Positions 1-10,108 are shown, counted from the stretch's first letter. The stretch: 55,163 nt of DNA from an uncultured Bacteroidales bacterium (GCA_945833885.1 CAMAFY010000015.1:1-55163), one strand, 5' to 3'. Program-made: numbers and translations. The notes: generated from the sequence alone by a model not told the origin.

Positions 1-2
1 CC

Positions 3-2519
3 ACCATGAGCGGGAGCATCAGCACCGACCAGCGCAACATCACCTTCCACATCGCGCCGACGCAGCAGAGCGAAAGCGAGATTGCCGAGCAGATCATCTA
101 CAGCGATGCCGCAGGACGCACCGTGAAGGTGAAGGATGTGGCACGCATCGTGCGCGAATACGACACCTCGGGCGGCTATATCGAACAGAACGGGCACCAT
201 TGTGTGCTGCTCAGCCTCGAGATGGCGGCGGGCCACAACATCGTGGCGTATGGCAAGGAGGTGGACAAGGTGATGGAGGAATACCGCAGCAAGGACATCC
301 CCGACGACGTGAACTTCACCACCATCACCGACCTTCCGCAGGTGGTGAGTTACAGCGTCACGGAATTCCTTTGGAATCTTCTGGAATCGATGCTGATTAT
401 CCTCGTCGTCATGCTGATCCTCTTCCCCTGGCGCTCGGCAGTCGTCACCGCCACCATCGTCCCCCTCAGCACGTTTGTCTCCATGGGACTGATGTATGCC
501 TGCGACATTCCGCTGAATATCATGTCGTTGGCATGCCTTATCGTCGTGTTGGGAATGATAGTCGACAACTCCATCGTCGTCATCGACGGCTATCTCGAAT
601 ATCTCGGCAAAGGAATGGAGCGCCACAAGGCGGCTATCGAGAGCGTGAAGCAATACTTCATGCCCATGTTGCTGGCAACGGTGTGCATTTGTGCCATCTT
701 CTACCCCATCGTCCTCACCATGACGGGCGAGGCGGGCGACGTCATCAAGATATTCCCGCTGTGTATGACCATCAATCTGATGGTAAGTCTGGCGCTTGCC
801 GTCTGCGTCATGCCCATTCTTGAGGTACGCCTTATCAAAAAGGCCGGCAGTAAACGCAAGGAACAGGGGAAAAAGGACCTCACGGACTACGTACAACACT
901 TCTACGAGAAGGTGCTGGCGTGGAATTTCCGCCACCCCTGGCTGACCATCATCGGCGCACTTCTGCTCGTCGCCGCCGGCGGAATGATATTCCCCAACCT
1001 GAAGATGCGGCAGTTCCCCTACGCCGACCGCAACCAGTTTGCCGTGGAAATCTATCTCCCCGAGGGCGCCGGCATCGAAGACACCCGCGTTATCGCCGAC
1101 AGTATGACGCAGATTCTCAAAGCCGACGAGCGCGTGACGAGCGTTACCACCTTCATCGCCTGCTCATCGCCCCGCTTCCACGTGACGTATGCCCCGAAAG
1201 TGGCGGGAAAGAACTTCGCGCAACTCATCGTCAACACCCCCGACATCAACACGACGAACGAGGTGCTCAACGAGTATATGGCGCGTTACAGCAACCATTG
1301 GCCCGGGGCTTACGTGAAATTCCAGCAAATGGACTTCCTCGATGTGCCGACCTACGAATACCGTTTCCTCGGCGACAACATCGACTCCCTCCATGCCGCG
1401 GCGGAGAAACTTATGGCGGAGATGCGTACCTATCCCGAACTGGAATGGGTACACACCGACTATGACCAGCCGGCTCCCGTGGCGGACATCCGCCTCGACC
1501 CCGTCTCCGCGGCGCAACTGGGCATCAACCGCACGTCGGCTGCCCTGCAACTGACCATGAACAGCGGGTCGATGAAGGTGGGAAGCATCTGGGAAACCAC
1601 CAACGGAAGCGGAACTTCGGCAAACGGAGAACCGTGTTCCTACGAACTCCCCATCGTCATCAAGAGCGAGCCCGCCAAAGAACTGGCGTCGTACGACGAC
1701 ATCCGCAACCTCTACATCACACCTACCACCACGGCACTGCAACCCGCTATGGGCAAGAGTGCCGGAGTTCCGCTCCGACAGGTGGCGGAAGTGGAGCCCG
1801 TATGGAGCGAGACGAAAATCATCCACCGAAATGGCGAGCGTTGCATCAGCGTCACCGCCGAGGGTAAGCGCGGAGTATTGGCACTCCCCGTCCAAAACCG
1901 CATCATCGATTTTGTGGAGAACATGGACCTCCCGCAGGGCGTACGCTCGGAAATCGGCGGCGAAACGGAGCGCAACGCCGAAATGATTCCGCAGATTGCT
2001 TCGGGATTGAGCCTTTCAATGGTCATCATCTTCTTCTTTCTCCTCTTCAATTTCAAACGATTTGACATCACTTTGCTCTCCATTGCCGCCATCGGTCTGT
2101 CCGTTCCCGGCGCAATGGTGGGTCTGCTCATCGCGAACCGCGTACTCGGACTGACGGGTCTCTTCGGTTTCATCACACTTATGGGTATCATCATGCGCAA
2201 CGAGATTCTCATTTTCGAGCATGCCGACCAGAAGATGTCGGAAGGAATGTCCCCGCGCGACGCGGCTTACGATGCCGGACGCCGGCGTATGGTGCCCATC
2301 TTCCTCACCACCGCCACCACCGCCGTGGGCGTCATCCCTATGGTCATCGGTCAGAGCAGTTTCTGGATGCCCGTCGGCATCACCATCTTTGCCGGTGGCA
2401 TCGGCACGCTCATCCTCGTCGTCACCGTGCTTCCCGTGGTATATTGGAAACTTTATGAGAAGGACTTGCGGAAACAGCAACGGATTTCCGGCCAAGAACC
2501 GAAGATTTCCCAGCCTTGA
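3..2519 (+). CDS. RND-family efflux transporter permease (5' end outside window)
   Basis: This is the inner-membrane proton-driven pump of a tripartite efflux system. The reading frame is open to the left window edge, and the 837 residues after the first visible Met lack roughly 200 N-terminal residues of the usual ~1,030, so the true start lies outside. Counting from that Met, a helix at about 120-142 is followed by the helix holding GMIVDNS (183-189), the proton-relay segment of AcrB-like pumps. A large periplasmic porter region spans about 310-660, and a second helix bundle (about 668-820) includes the conserved GIIMRNEILI-type segment. The downstream TolC gene completes an export operon. 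The substrate (drug or metal) cannot be told from this part. Confidence 0.93.
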   Translation, partial: TMSGSISTDQRNITFHIAPTQQSESEIAEQIIYSDAAGRTVKVKDVARIVREYDTSGGYIEQNGHHCVLLSLEMAAGHNIVAYGKEVDKVMEEYRSKDIPDDVNFTTITDLPQVVSYSVTEFLWNLLESMLIILVVMLILFPWRSAVVTATIVPLSTFVSMGLMYACDIPLNIMSLACLIVVLGMIVDNSIVVIDGYLEYLGKGMERHKAAIESVKQYFMPMLLATVCICAIFYPIVLTMTGEAGDVIKIFPLCMTINLMVSLALAVCVMPILEVRLIKKAGSKRKEQGKKDLTDYVQHFYEKVLAWNFRHPWLTIIGALLLVAAGGMIFPNLKMRQFPYADRNQFAVEIYLPEGAGIEDTRVIADSMTQILKADERVTSVTTFIACSSPRFHVTYAPKVAGKNFAQLIVNTPDINTTNEVLNEYMARYSNHWPGAYVKFQQMDFLDVPTYEYRFLGDNIDSLHAAAEKLMAEMRTYPELEWVHTDYDQPAPVADIRLDPVSAAQLGINRTSAALQLTMNSGSMKVGSIWETTNGSGTSANGEPCSYELPIVIKSEPAKELASYDDIRNLYITPTTTALQPAMGKSAGVPLRQVAEVEPVWSETKIIHRNGERCISVTAEGKRGVLALPVQNRIIDFVENMDLPQGVRSEIGGETERNAEMIPQIASGLSLSMVIIFFFLLFNFKRFDITLLSIAAIGLSVPGAMVGLLIANRVLGLTGLFGFITLMGIIMRNEILIFEHADQKMSEGMSPRDAAYDAGRRRMVPIFLTTATTAVGVIPMVIGQSSFWMPVGITIFAGGIGTLILVVTVLPVVYWKLYEKDLRKQQRISGQEPKISQP

Positions 2520-2665
2520 AGATCTTAGGATTGCCTAAGAAAGCCTAGGAACTCCTAGGAAAACCTAAGATTGCCTAGGAAAAAACCTAGGAACTCCTAG
2601 GAGAACCTAGGGAAACCTAAGATAACCTAAGGAAAGCCTAGGCTCTCCTATGCCCTCCTAAACAC
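2520..2665. repeat. CCTAGG-type short-period intergenic array
   Basis: Between the RND and TolC genes lies an array of about 13 degenerate copies of CCTAGGAAAA / CCTAAGATTG / CCTAGGAACT, spaced 10-12 bp, so that CCTAGG or CCTAAG recurs about once per helical turn. CCTAGG is itself a palindrome. The array ends about 50 bp before the TolC start codon. There is no open reading frame or T-run terminator in it. It may sit in the untranslated part of an efflux operon mRNA. Confidence 0.85.
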
Positions 2666-2715
2666 CACCCTCTCACGGAAATCCCTTCCAACAACATCTT
2701 TGAAATCACTTTTAT

Positions 2716-4071
2716 ATGCGATATCTCTCTATCCTTTTCCTGTCACTCGGTCTCCTTTCCGCCGCCTCTTCCCAGGCGCAGAAACGCTGTTCGCTGCAGG
2801 AATGTCTTGATATGGCGGTTGCCAACAACCGCAGTCTTGCCAACAGCCGCACGGATGTGGCGATGGCAAACGAGGACGCTGCGGTGGCATTCACCAAATA
2901 CTTCCCCTCCGTCAGCGCCGGAGCCACGGGATTCATTGCCGCCAAAGACCTTGTGCGCTCCGAGATGGACCTCACCGATGTGGCGGCGGCATACGGCCCC
3001 GCACTCGGCCAGATGGGGATTGCCATTCCCGAATCGTACTCCATCTCGATGATGAAAAAGGGTGCCGTCGTCGATGTCATGGCGACACAGCCCCTCTATG
3101 CCGGCGGACAAATCCGCACAGGACAGCGTCTGGCAGCCCTGCAAAAGGAGGTGCGCCGCCTGCAAGTGGACATGGCCGAGCGCGACCTGCGGCAGAATGT
3201 GACGGACTACTACTGGCAAATCTGCGCTCTCCGCGCCAACGCCGCCACAGTAGACACCGTGCTGGCGCAACTGAAAGGCGTACACCGCTACACCTCGGAC
3301 TACGTGAACGCCGGCATCGCCCACCGCAACGACCTGCTGAAAATAGAACTGAAACAGCAGGAAATGGAGTCGGACCGCCTGAAAATCGCCAACGCCGACG
3401 CCCTGTTGAGGATGGTGCTGGCGCAACTGTGCGGGGCGAAGCCCGAAGACTTCGACATCAGCACGGAAGATGTCCACCCCGAAAGTTGTCCGAAGCCCCA
3501 AAGCCTCTTCATCTCCCCTGCCGAAGCCGTGGAGAACCGCGTGGAAATGGCGCTCGCCGAACAGAATGTCAGGGCTGAAAAATTGCAGGAACGTATGGAG
3601 CGCGGCAAACTTCTGCCGACGTTGGCAATCGGCACCGCCGGAATGTACCAGCAAATGGACATGGGTGACGGTATGGAAGACATGAAAAACGGCAACCTTA
3701 TCGGCTTCGCCACCCTCAGCATTCCCATCACCGACTGGTGGGGCGGCAAGCATTCGCTGCGGAAGGCCCGCCTGCAACGCGAAAAAGCGGAGAACTCCCG
3801 CGACGATGCCCGCGAACAACTCGAAATCGACATCCTTTCGGCATGGAACAACCTTACGGAAGGTTACGCCCAAATTGAGGTGGCACAACGCAGCATCACC
3901 TCCGCCGACGAGAACCTTCGGCTGACCACCGACGAATATCGTGCGGGAACCATCGGCATCACCGACATGCTCGATGCCATCACACTCTTCACACAAGCCC
4001 ACAACCGTATGGTGGAAGCCGTGGCAAACTACCAGACCCGCATGTCGGACTATCTGAAAAAGACCCGCTAA
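2716..4071 (+). CDS. TolC-family outer-membrane efflux protein
   Basis: This is the outer-membrane channel partner of the upstream RND pump. The 451-residue protein starts with a signal peptide (MRYLSILFLSLGLLSAASSQA) cleaved near residue 21. It then shows the two tandem OEP repeats typical of TolC: long amphipathic helices (about 25-210 and 260-445) with Q/A-rich heptads such as LDMAVANNRSLANSRTDVA, and a second-half strand segment FATLSIPITDWW. The length is normal. It follows the RND gene on the same strand after a 196-bp repeat-filled gap. The periplasmic adaptor is not visible and is probably upstream of the window. The family is certain; the substrate is not. Confidence 0.93.
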   Translation: MRYLSILFLSLGLLSAASSQAQKRCSLQECLDMAVANNRSLANSRTDVAMANEDAAVAFTKYFPSVSAGATGFIAAKDLVRSEMDLTDVAAAYGPALGQMGIAIPESYSISMMKKGAVVDVMATQPLYAGGQIRTGQRLAALQKEVRRLQVDMAERDLRQNVTDYYWQICALRANAATVDTVLAQLKGVHRYTSDYVNAGIAHRNDLLKIELKQQEMESDRLKIANADALLRMVLAQLCGAKPEDFDISTEDVHPESCPKPQSLFISPAEAVENRVEMALAEQNVRAEKLQERMERGKLLPTLAIGTAGMYQQMDMGDGMEDMKNGNLIGFATLSIPITDWWGGKHSLRKARLQREKAENSRDDAREQLEIDILSAWNNLTEGYAQIEVAQRSITSADENLRLTTDEYRAGTIGITDMLDAITLFTQAHNRMVEAVANYQTRMSDYLKKTR

Positions 4072-4157
4072 CGCGCCGTAAAATCCGGAACATCCGACAC
4101 CACGTGTGATGAGATAATCGCGCGACAACCATACAGAAACAGCAGATAATTCCAAAC

Positions 4158-4194
4158 AAAAGGCAGGACTCCCTCATGGGAACTCCTGCCTTTT
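4158..4194 (+). terminator. Rho-independent terminator of the efflux operon
   Basis: AAAAGGCAGGA pairs with TCCTGCCTTTT (11 bp, loop of about 15 nt, ending in TTTT). It lies 90 bp after the TolC stop in the convergent gap facing the aminotransferase gene, and its A/T flanks could let it work in both directions. Confidence 0.8.
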
Positions 4195-4404
4195 CCGTAT
4201 CCTCCCCGCGCCAAACCGAATTACAGATTAAAACATCGCACGGATAAACCTTGATGAACACACGCACAGCAGTCCCATCCCCCCCTATCCGCATCTACGC
4301 AGACTTCGCCTCAAAGAGCATCTTTTGCATACCGGACATCCGCGTTTTGACAGGTTGAGAGGGCTACCCTTCCTGCCGTTCGCATACGAAAGGATTGCCG
4401 GAAA

Positions 4405-4439
4405 ACAAAAATCCCGCACGGCATCATGGCCATGCGGGA
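4405..4439 (-). terminator. Rho-independent terminator of the aminotransferase operon
   Basis: On the minus strand TCCCGCATGGCC pairs with the facing GGCATCATGGC/CGTGCGGGA half and is followed by a T-run (AAAAA at 4407-4411 on the plus strand). It lies 66 bp past the stop of the minus-strand aminotransferase gene. Confidence 0.8.
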
Positions 4440-4504
4440 AAGTGAATATCCGGAAATTTACATCTACGTTTCCGAGAAGATTACAGACTTATCGTCCGGT
4501 TTCG

Positions 4505-5695
4505 TCAATGAAGTTTTGCACAAGCCTCCTTGATGCGGCGCATCGCCTCAACGATGTTCTCGTCGCTGGTGGCGTAACTCATGCGGAAGCATTCAGGACT
4601 GCCGAAAGCGTCGCCTCCAACAGCGGCAACATGGGCCTCCTCAAGCAGATAAAGGGCAAAATCCGTCGACGTCTTGATGACATGCTTGCCGTCGGTCTTA
4701 CCGAAATAACTGGAGATGCGGGGGAAAAGATAGAAGGCTCCGGCGGGATCGTTGACCTCGAAACCGGGAATCTCCCGTGCCAGCCCCACAATCAGGTCCT
4801 TACGGCGAAGGAAAGCCTGGCGCATTTCCTCAACACAAGCCTGGTCGGCGGCGAAAGCCTCGGTGGCTGCCAACTGACTGACGGAACACGGACCGCTGGT
4901 GTACTGTCCCTGGAGTTTGTTTACCCCCTTTGCCAGTTCTGAAGGTGCGGCGACGAAGCCGATTCTCCAGCCTGTCATCGCGTAAGCCTTGCTGACACCG
5001 TTGATAACTGCCGTACGTTCCTTCATTCCCTCGCAGGAAGCGATGGAGGCATGGGCACCCACATAGTTGATGTGCTCATAAATCTCATCGGCAATCACGA
5101 TGACTTCGGGATGACGACGGAGGACGACGGCCAAAGCCTCAAGTTCTTCAGCGCTATATACGGAACCCGTGGGGTTGGACGGTGAACAAAGGATGAGGGC
5201 ACGTGTGCGGGGTGTGATGGCGGCCTCGAGTTGCTCGGGCGTAATCTTGAAGTTCTGCTCGATGGTAGCCTCCACGAAGACGGGTTTACCGTCGGCCATG
5301 AGCACCATCTGCGGATAACTTACCCAATAAGGTGCGGGGATGATGACCTCATCTCCGCTGTCGACGATGGCAAGGATGACGTTGCACACCGCCTGCTTGG
5401 CACCGTTGCCGACAACAATCTGCGAAGGCTCGTAGTCCAGGCCGTTCTCCGTGCGGAGTTTGTTGCAGATGGCCTCGCGGAGTGCGGGATATCCCGGCAC
5501 CGGACTGTAGCGCGACCAGTTGTCGTCGATGGCCTTCTTGGCGGCAGCCTTCACATGTTCGGGGGTGTTGAAGTCCGGTTCACCGACACTCATATTGATG
5601 ATGTCAATACCCTGCGCCTTCAATTCGGCACTTTTCTGCGACATGGCAAGTGTGGCAGAGGGGGCAAGTCTGTTGAGACGTTCAGAAAGATGCAT
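4505..5695 (-). CDS. PLP-dependent aminotransferase (aspartate aminotransferase family)
   Basis: A fold-type I aminotransferase, class I/II, most like aspartate aminotransferases of subgroup Ib; it probably interconverts aspartate and oxaloacetate in the cytoplasm. The 396-residue protein shows the expected landmarks: N174 in SNPTG, D203 and Y206 in ADEIYEH, the Schiff-base lysine K236 in SKAYAMTGWRIGF, and R371 near the C-terminus for the substrate carboxylate. The MHLSERLNRL N-terminus is normal for the family. It is the last gene of a minus-strand cluster, 69 bp after the Bax-inhibitor-like gene, with a terminator just downstream. Substrate specificity is inferred only from the family. Confidence 0.92.
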   Translation of the reverse strand: MHLSERLNRLAPSATLAMSQKSAELKAQGIDIINMSVGEPDFNTPEHVKAAAKKAIDDNWSRYSPVPGYPALREAICNKLRTENGLDYEPSQIVVGNGAKQAVCNVILAIVDSGDEVIIPAPYWVSYPQMVLMADGKPVFVEATIEQNFKITPEQLEAAITPRTRALILCSPSNPTGSVYSAEELEALAVVLRRHPEVIVIADEIYEHINYVGAHASIASCEGMKERTAVINGVSKAYAMTGWRIGFVAAPSELAKGVNKLQGQYTSGPCSVSQLAATEAFAADQACVEEMRQAFLRRKDLIVGLAREIPGFEVNDPAGAFYLFPRISSYFGKTDGKHVIKTSTDFALYLLEEAHVAAVGGDAFGSPECFRMSYATSDENIVEAMRRIKEACAKLH

Positions 5696-5764
5696 GTGGA
5701 TTTATCGTTTTTTTTGACCCGTACGGAACGGTGTCAGATGGTAATTTCACGGATGTCCCCCGCC

Positions 5765-6481
5765 TTAATCGCGGCTGCTTCCGAAGAAACGGAGGAGATA
5801 AAGGAAGAGGTTGATGAAGTCAAGATAGAGGGTAAGGCTGCCGAGCAGGGCAAGTTTCATGACGGTTTCCTCGCCAAGCGCGTTGCTTTGCGTCACCATC
5901 ATCTTTATTTTCTGGGTATCATACGCCGTAAGGCCGGTGAAGATGAGGACACCGAGGATGCTGACAGCGAACTGCAAGGCACTGGAATGCACGAACATGT
6001 TCACCAAAGTGGCGATGATGACGCCGATGAGGGCCATGAAAAGTATGCGTCCCAGCGTTCCCAGGTCGCGTTTTGTGGTATATCCCACGAGAGACATGGC
6101 ACCAAACGTGCCGGCCGTCACGAAAAACGTGGTGGAGATGCTCTCCATGGTATAGGCAAGGAAGATGAATGAGAGCGTAAGTCCGTTAAGAATCGCGTAG
6201 ACAGCAAAGGAAAGTCCTGCCGTCACGAACGACATGGTCATGATTCTCGCGGAAAGGTAGAAGACGAGTCCGAGTTCCGCAATCATCAGTCCCCAAAACA
6301 CGAGTTTGTTGGCAAAGATTGCCTGGATAAGTTGGGGTTGCGTTGCCACGGCAGCGGCGGTAAGGCCGGTCATAACAAGTGCAAAAGTCATCCAAAGATA
6401 GACATTTCTCATCACCGCCGGGAAGGAAACGCTACGCGATTCCGAGCGGTAAGCAGCAGGATCATAACTCTGATTGTACAT
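5765..6481 (-). CDS. Bax inhibitor-1/YccA family membrane protein
   Basis: A 238-residue integral membrane protein with about seven hydrophobic helices. The tail GEETVMKLALLGSLTLYLDFINLFLYLLR holds the conserved LYLDFINLF segment of the BI-1/YccA/YbhL family, and the YDTQKIK motif lies before it. Bacterial members are proposed to be pH-sensitive Ca2+ leak channels or to modulate the FtsH protease; this role is family knowledge, not visible here. It lies between the aminotransferase (69 bp) and RibBA (106 bp) genes on the same strand, so co-transcription is likely, although no functional link is obvious. Confidence 0.9.
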   Translation of the reverse strand: MYNQSYDPAAYRSESRSVSFPAVMRNVYLWMTFALVMTGLTAAAVATQPQLIQAIFANKLVFWGLMIAELGLVFYLSARIMTMSFVTAGLSFAVYAILNGLTLSFIFLAYTMESISTTFFVTAGTFGAMSLVGYTTKRDLGTLGRILFMALIGVIIATLVNMFVHSSALQFAVSILGVLIFTGLTAYDTQKIKMMVTQSNALGEETVMKLALLGSLTLYLDFINLFLYLLRFFGSSRD

Positions 6482-6587
6482 AGTTCTATGAATTTTTTGT
6501 TAATGATAGTTGTTTTTTTCGTTGATATGTCAAAGAACAGATTCAACGACCTTTGTGTTCTGCGGTCTGTAAGTCCTTTTACATTTG

Positions 6588-7802
6588 TCACTTATTGATA
6601 TGCAGGATGTGTCCCATACGGTTCATCTTGGTGCGAAGATAACTCTCGTTGTAGGGATTTGGGGTGATTTCCACGGGCTCGTTGCCGACAACTTCCAGTC
6701 CGAAGGCCTCGAGACCGACACGTTTTACGGGATTGTTGGTGATGAGTCGCATCTTGGTGACGCCAAGGTCGCGGAGGATGGAGGCTCCGACACCATAGTC
6801 GCGCTCGTCGGGGTCGTAGCCCAGATGGATGTTTGCGTCCACGGTGTCATACCCTTCTTCCTGCAATTTATATGCCGCAATCTTCGCCATCAGTCCGATT
6901 CCGCGGCCTTCCTGGTTGAGATAGAGCACCACTCCCTTGCCTTCCTTCTCAATCAGGCGCATGGCGGCGTGGAGTTGTTCGCCGCAGTCGCAACGCTTGC
7001 TGCCGAAGATGTCGCCGGTGGCACAACTTGAATGCACGCGCACGAGGATGGGTTCGTCCTTTTCCCACGTGCCCTTGATGAGGGCGATGTGCTCCATGTG
7101 GTTGTTCTTCTGGCGGAAAGGGATGAGGTGGAAATGCCCGTATTCCGTAGGCATGTCCACTTCCTCGCCGCGCTCTATCAGCGTTTCCTCCTTCAGACGG
7201 TAGGCGATGAGGTCCTTGATGGTGAGGATGTGCAGCCCTTCGCGCTTCGCCACTTCGAGCAACTGGGGCATACGCGCCATGGTTCCGTCCTCGTTGAGTA
7301 TTTCTATGAGGCATGCAGCGGGGAAGAATCCGCTCATCCGTGCGAGGTCTACCGCCGCTTCGGTGTGTCCGGCGCGTGCCAAAACGCCACGGTCCTGGGC
7401 ATAGAGCGGATTGATGTGTCCGGGACGTCCGAACCATTCGGGCCGCGCGTCGGGATTTGCCAGAGCACGTATGGTGGCGGCACGGTCGTGGGTGGAGACT
7501 CCCGTGGTGCAACCTTCGAGCATGTCGATGGTCACGGTGAAGGGTGTGCCGAGCATCGACGTGTTTTCCTGCACCTGATGTTCGAGGCGCAATTCGCGGC
7601 AACGCTCATTAGTGATGGGGGCACACAGCACACCACGGCCGTTTTTCAGCATGAAATTAACCTTTTCGGGCGTAATCAGTTCGGCGGCAGTGATGAGGTC
7701 TCCCTCGTTTTCACGGTCTTCGTCATCGACAACAATGACAAATTTTCCTTCCTTGAAGTCTTCAATGGCTTGCTCTACAGAGCAGATAGGGCTCTCAGTC
7801 AT
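6588..7802 (-). CDS. ribBA: Bifunctional 3,4-dihydroxy-2-butanone-4-phosphate synthase / GTP cyclohydrolase II
   Basis: Catalyses the two entry reactions of riboflavin synthesis: ribulose-5-phosphate to dihydroxybutanone phosphate (N-terminal half, about 1-200) and GTP to the pyrimidine precursor (C-terminal half, about 205-404). The RibB part shows [10 protein letters not shown] (metal/substrate loop), STHDRAAT and RPGHINPL. The RibA part shows the zinc site [19 protein letters not shown] and [10 protein letters not shown]. The 404-residue length is normal for the fusion. It lies 71 bp after the LptF/G gene on the same strand. No FMN riboswitch-like element is apparent in the short gap, so expression probably depends on the upstream gene's transcript. 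Confidence 0.96.
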   Translation of the reverse strand: MTESPICSVEQAIEDFKEGKFVIVVDDEDRENEGDLITAAELITPEKVNFMLKNGRGVLCAPITNERCRELRLEHQVQENTSMLGTPFTVTIDMLEGCTTGVSTHDRAATIRALANPDARPEWFGRPGHINPLYAQDRGVLARAGHTEAAVDLARMSGFFPAACLIEILNEDGTMARMPQLLEVAKREGLHILTIKDLIAYRLKEETLIERGEEVDMPTEYGHFHLIPFRQKNNHMEHIALIKGTWEKDEPILVRVHSSCATGDIFGSKRCDCGEQLHAAMRLIEKEGKGVVLYLNQEGRGIGLMAKIAAYKLQEEGYDTVDANIHLGYDPDERDYGVGASILRDLGVTKMRLITNNPVKRVGLEAFGLEVVGNEPVEITPNPYNESYLRTKMNRMGHILHINK

Positions 7803-7873
7803 ATTGATTTGGTATGATTTTCGGGATATATTTATAGGGTGAATTGTCGTTTTCTATCAGATTTTCCGCAGAT

Positions 7874-10108
7874 TCAGCGCGTTTCCTCACGGTCTTCCTC
7901 AGAATCTACGATGCTGTCTTCGGGAAGTTCTCCGGTCGCTTCCTCAGAATCTACGATGCTGTCCTCGGGAAGTTCTCCGGTCACATCCACGGAATCTACG
8001 ATGCTGTCTTCTGGAAGTTCGGCATCATCTTCGGGCATGGCCTCAGTCCATTCCGCCGACTCTTCAAAGGCATTTTCCGAAGGTGCTGTAGACGCGTCGG
8101 GAATTGCCGCATTTGCCTCATCAAACTCCGGCATTTCCTTTGCCGTTTCTCCGTTGTTTCCGCTAACAAATACGGATGTTTCGTCTGGCATTGCACCATC
8201 CGCCTCCGGCATTGCACCATCCGTTTCCAGCATTGCACCGTCCGTTTCCAGCATTGCACCGTCCGTTTCCGGCATTTGTCCGTCGATTTCCTCCAGTTCC
8301 TCCTCCGTCAGGTGGTTCTTCTTCAGCAGTTTCTCCAACACATCGAACTGTTTGAGCAGTTGACGTTTGTCGCGGAAGAAGTGGCGCTTGGAGATGACGG
8401 GCATGGAGTTCAAGGCCTGCAGGATGTAGATGTCGCGGGTGTTGCCAAGTTCTTCGATAAGGCATTCCAGACGCTCTGTCAGTTCCTCCATATCCTTCGA
8501 TTTCCGGAACCTCAGATAGTTGATTCCCATCAGCGGATTTGCCTTCATGCGCAGCAGCAGTTGCCGCAGTTCGCGCACTTCGAGCAGGTCATGACGATAG
8601 TCGGGATCGTCGATGACGACCTCCTTGAGCATCAGATGGCGCTTCACTCTCAGTCCCAGCACCTTGCGGATGATGGCCATATAGGCATCTTTGTTGAACA
8701 CCTGCGAGTCGCGGTTCGACATATACGTCAGGTAAACGCCTGCCGGCAGGAGGACGGCGGTGGAGATCCACATACCGAGTTCCATGGCGATGTTGCCGGA
8801 ACGCGCCATCTTCATACCCGAAATATTGATGATATAATAGATAATGAAGATGCCTACGCTCACAACGGCGGGCATACCCAGTCCGCCCTTGCGGATGATG
8901 GCGCCCAACGGTGCGCCGATGAAGAAAAAGAGCAGGCAGGAAAGGGAGAGGGAGAAGCGCGTATGCCACTCTATCCAATGGCGGCGGATGTTCACCTCCT
9001 CGCCCTCGTTGATTTCATTCTTCCAGTTCAGGTCGTACGACATCTGTCTAACGGCCATGTCTGCCGTGTTCTTCGCACGCTGAAGGTCCTTGGCTTTGGC
9101 GAAAACGCTGTCGATGTTCAAGGGTTTCGCCTTGAAGATCTTCTGCAGACGCACGGAATCCTCGCGCGAGAGTTCCGCCCTTCGCGCCATCTGTCTCGAC
9201 TTTACGACGTTGACGTACGAGAGTGCGGCACTGTCGAGACGGGCACTCATGGAGTCGGCATCGAGTTCTATCTGCGCCATGCTCTTTGCCGAGGGCATGT
9301 TGCGTAGCACCTCGCTCTCCGAAAGGTTGAAGTTGGCGTCGAAATCTATGAGGAGGTATTTCTGCATGAACACCTCGTGGTCGTAGGGCTCGTTGGCGTT
9401 TATCCTCGACGATGCCTGTCCCTGCTGCATGCTTTGGAACTGATGTCCGTTCCATAGTTCAAGTTGCAGATGGAGTTTGTCGGCAGTCATCGACATGTGT
9501 CCGGAGTCGGCGAGCACAATCTGCGCCTTGTCGAAGCCCTGGTCCGTCTTGTAGATGATGACATTGTAGAGTTTTCCGGTCTTGGCGTCCTTCTTCTCGA
9601 CGTAAATGTTGACGTTCGGGATGCCATTATAGAATATTCCTTCGGGAATCTCCACCGCCGGCTGGCTTTCGCGCATGGAAATGAGGAGTTGACGCAGGCT
9701 GCGCTGGGCGCTGGGCGAGAAGGTATTCTGGAAATAGAACGACACTCCCGTGGAGAGGAGACAGAAGAAAATGAGCGGACGCATCACCCTGAGTAGCGGG
9801 ATGCCGGCAGCCTTCATGGAGAGGAGTTCGAGATTCTCGCCCATATTGCCGAAGGTGATGAGCGATGCCAGGAGGAACGCCAGCGGAAATGCCTGGGGCA
9901 CCAGCGTGATGGCCATGTACCAGAAGAACTGTGCCAGCACATCGAGCGTCAGACCCTTGCCGACGAGGTCGTCGATATAGCGCCATGTGAACTGCATCAT
10001 GAAGATAAACAGACACACAAAGAAGGCTGCAACGAACATTTGCAGGAACTTCTCGGTGATGAACGTGTCTATGCGCTTGGGCTTCAGTGAGTGCAGGGAA
10101 AACTTCAT
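7874..10108 (-). CDS. LptF/LptG-family (YjgP/YjgQ) permease with long acidic tail
   Basis: Inner-membrane permease of the LPS export (Lpt) complex. I chose the Met at 10108 (MKFSLHSLKPKRIDTFI) over an upstream in-frame Met, because the family starts with a short KxxDxY/FI segment before TM1; this gives 744 residues. Helices near the N-terminus (about 20-120) and at about 330-430 flank the periplasmic jellyroll-like domain, as in LptF/LptG. A cytoplasmic helical region then leads to an acidic C-terminal tail of about 130 residues made of two tandem repeats: 7-residue DGAMLET-type units and 15-residue ELPEDSIVDSEEATG-type units. The tail is unusual; the core is ordinary. The next gene downstream is ribBA. 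Confidence 0.9.
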   Translation of the reverse strand: MKFSLHSLKPKRIDTFITEKFLQMFVAAFFVCLFIFMMQFTWRYIDDLVGKGLTLDVLAQFFWYMAITLVPQAFPLAFLLASLITFGNMGENLELLSMKAAGIPLLRVMRPLIFFCLLSTGVSFYFQNTFSPSAQRSLRQLLISMRESQPAVEIPEGIFYNGIPNVNIYVEKKDAKTGKLYNVIIYKTDQGFDKAQIVLADSGHMSMTADKLHLQLELWNGHQFQSMQQGQASSRINANEPYDHEVFMQKYLLIDFDANFNLSESEVLRNMPSAKSMAQIELDADSMSARLDSAALSYVNVVKSRQMARRAELSREDSVRLQKIFKAKPLNIDSVFAKAKDLQRAKNTADMAVRQMSYDLNWKNEINEGEEVNIRRHWIEWHTRFSLSLSCLLFFFIGAPLGAIIRKGGLGMPAVVSVGIFIIYYIINISGMKMARSGNIAMELGMWISTAVLLPAGVYLTYMSNRDSQVFNKDAYMAIIRKVLGLRVKRHLMLKEVVIDDPDYRHDLLEVRELRQLLLRMKANPLMGINYLRFRKSKDMEELTERLECLIEELGNTRDIYILQALNSMPVISKRHFFRDKRQLLKQFDVLEKLLKKNHLTEEELEEIDGQMPETDGAMLETDGAMLETDGAMPEADGAMPDETSVFVSGNNGETAKEMPEFDEANAAIPDASTAPSENAFEESAEWTEAMPEDDAELPEDSIVDSVDVTGELPEDSIVDSEEATGELPEDSIVDSEEDREETR
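7891..8285 (-). repeat. In-frame 45-bp and 21-bp coding repeats in the LptF/G tail
   Basis: Two tandem sets lie inside the permease gene. At about 7891-8025 there are three copies of a 45-bp unit encoding ELPEDSIVDS plus five residues. At about 8186-8285 there are four to five copies of a 21-bp unit encoding a heptad (M/L)-x-E-(T/A)-D-G-A. Copies are nearly identical at the DNA level, which suggests recent expansion. The encoded peptide is very acidic and probably disordered. Confidence 0.88.

Noticed and set aside
6482..6587. FMN riboswitch or other riboflavin control near ribBA
   Set aside because: This gap is downstream of ribBA, and the 71-bp gap upstream is too short and lacks the conserved FMN-aptamer stretches.
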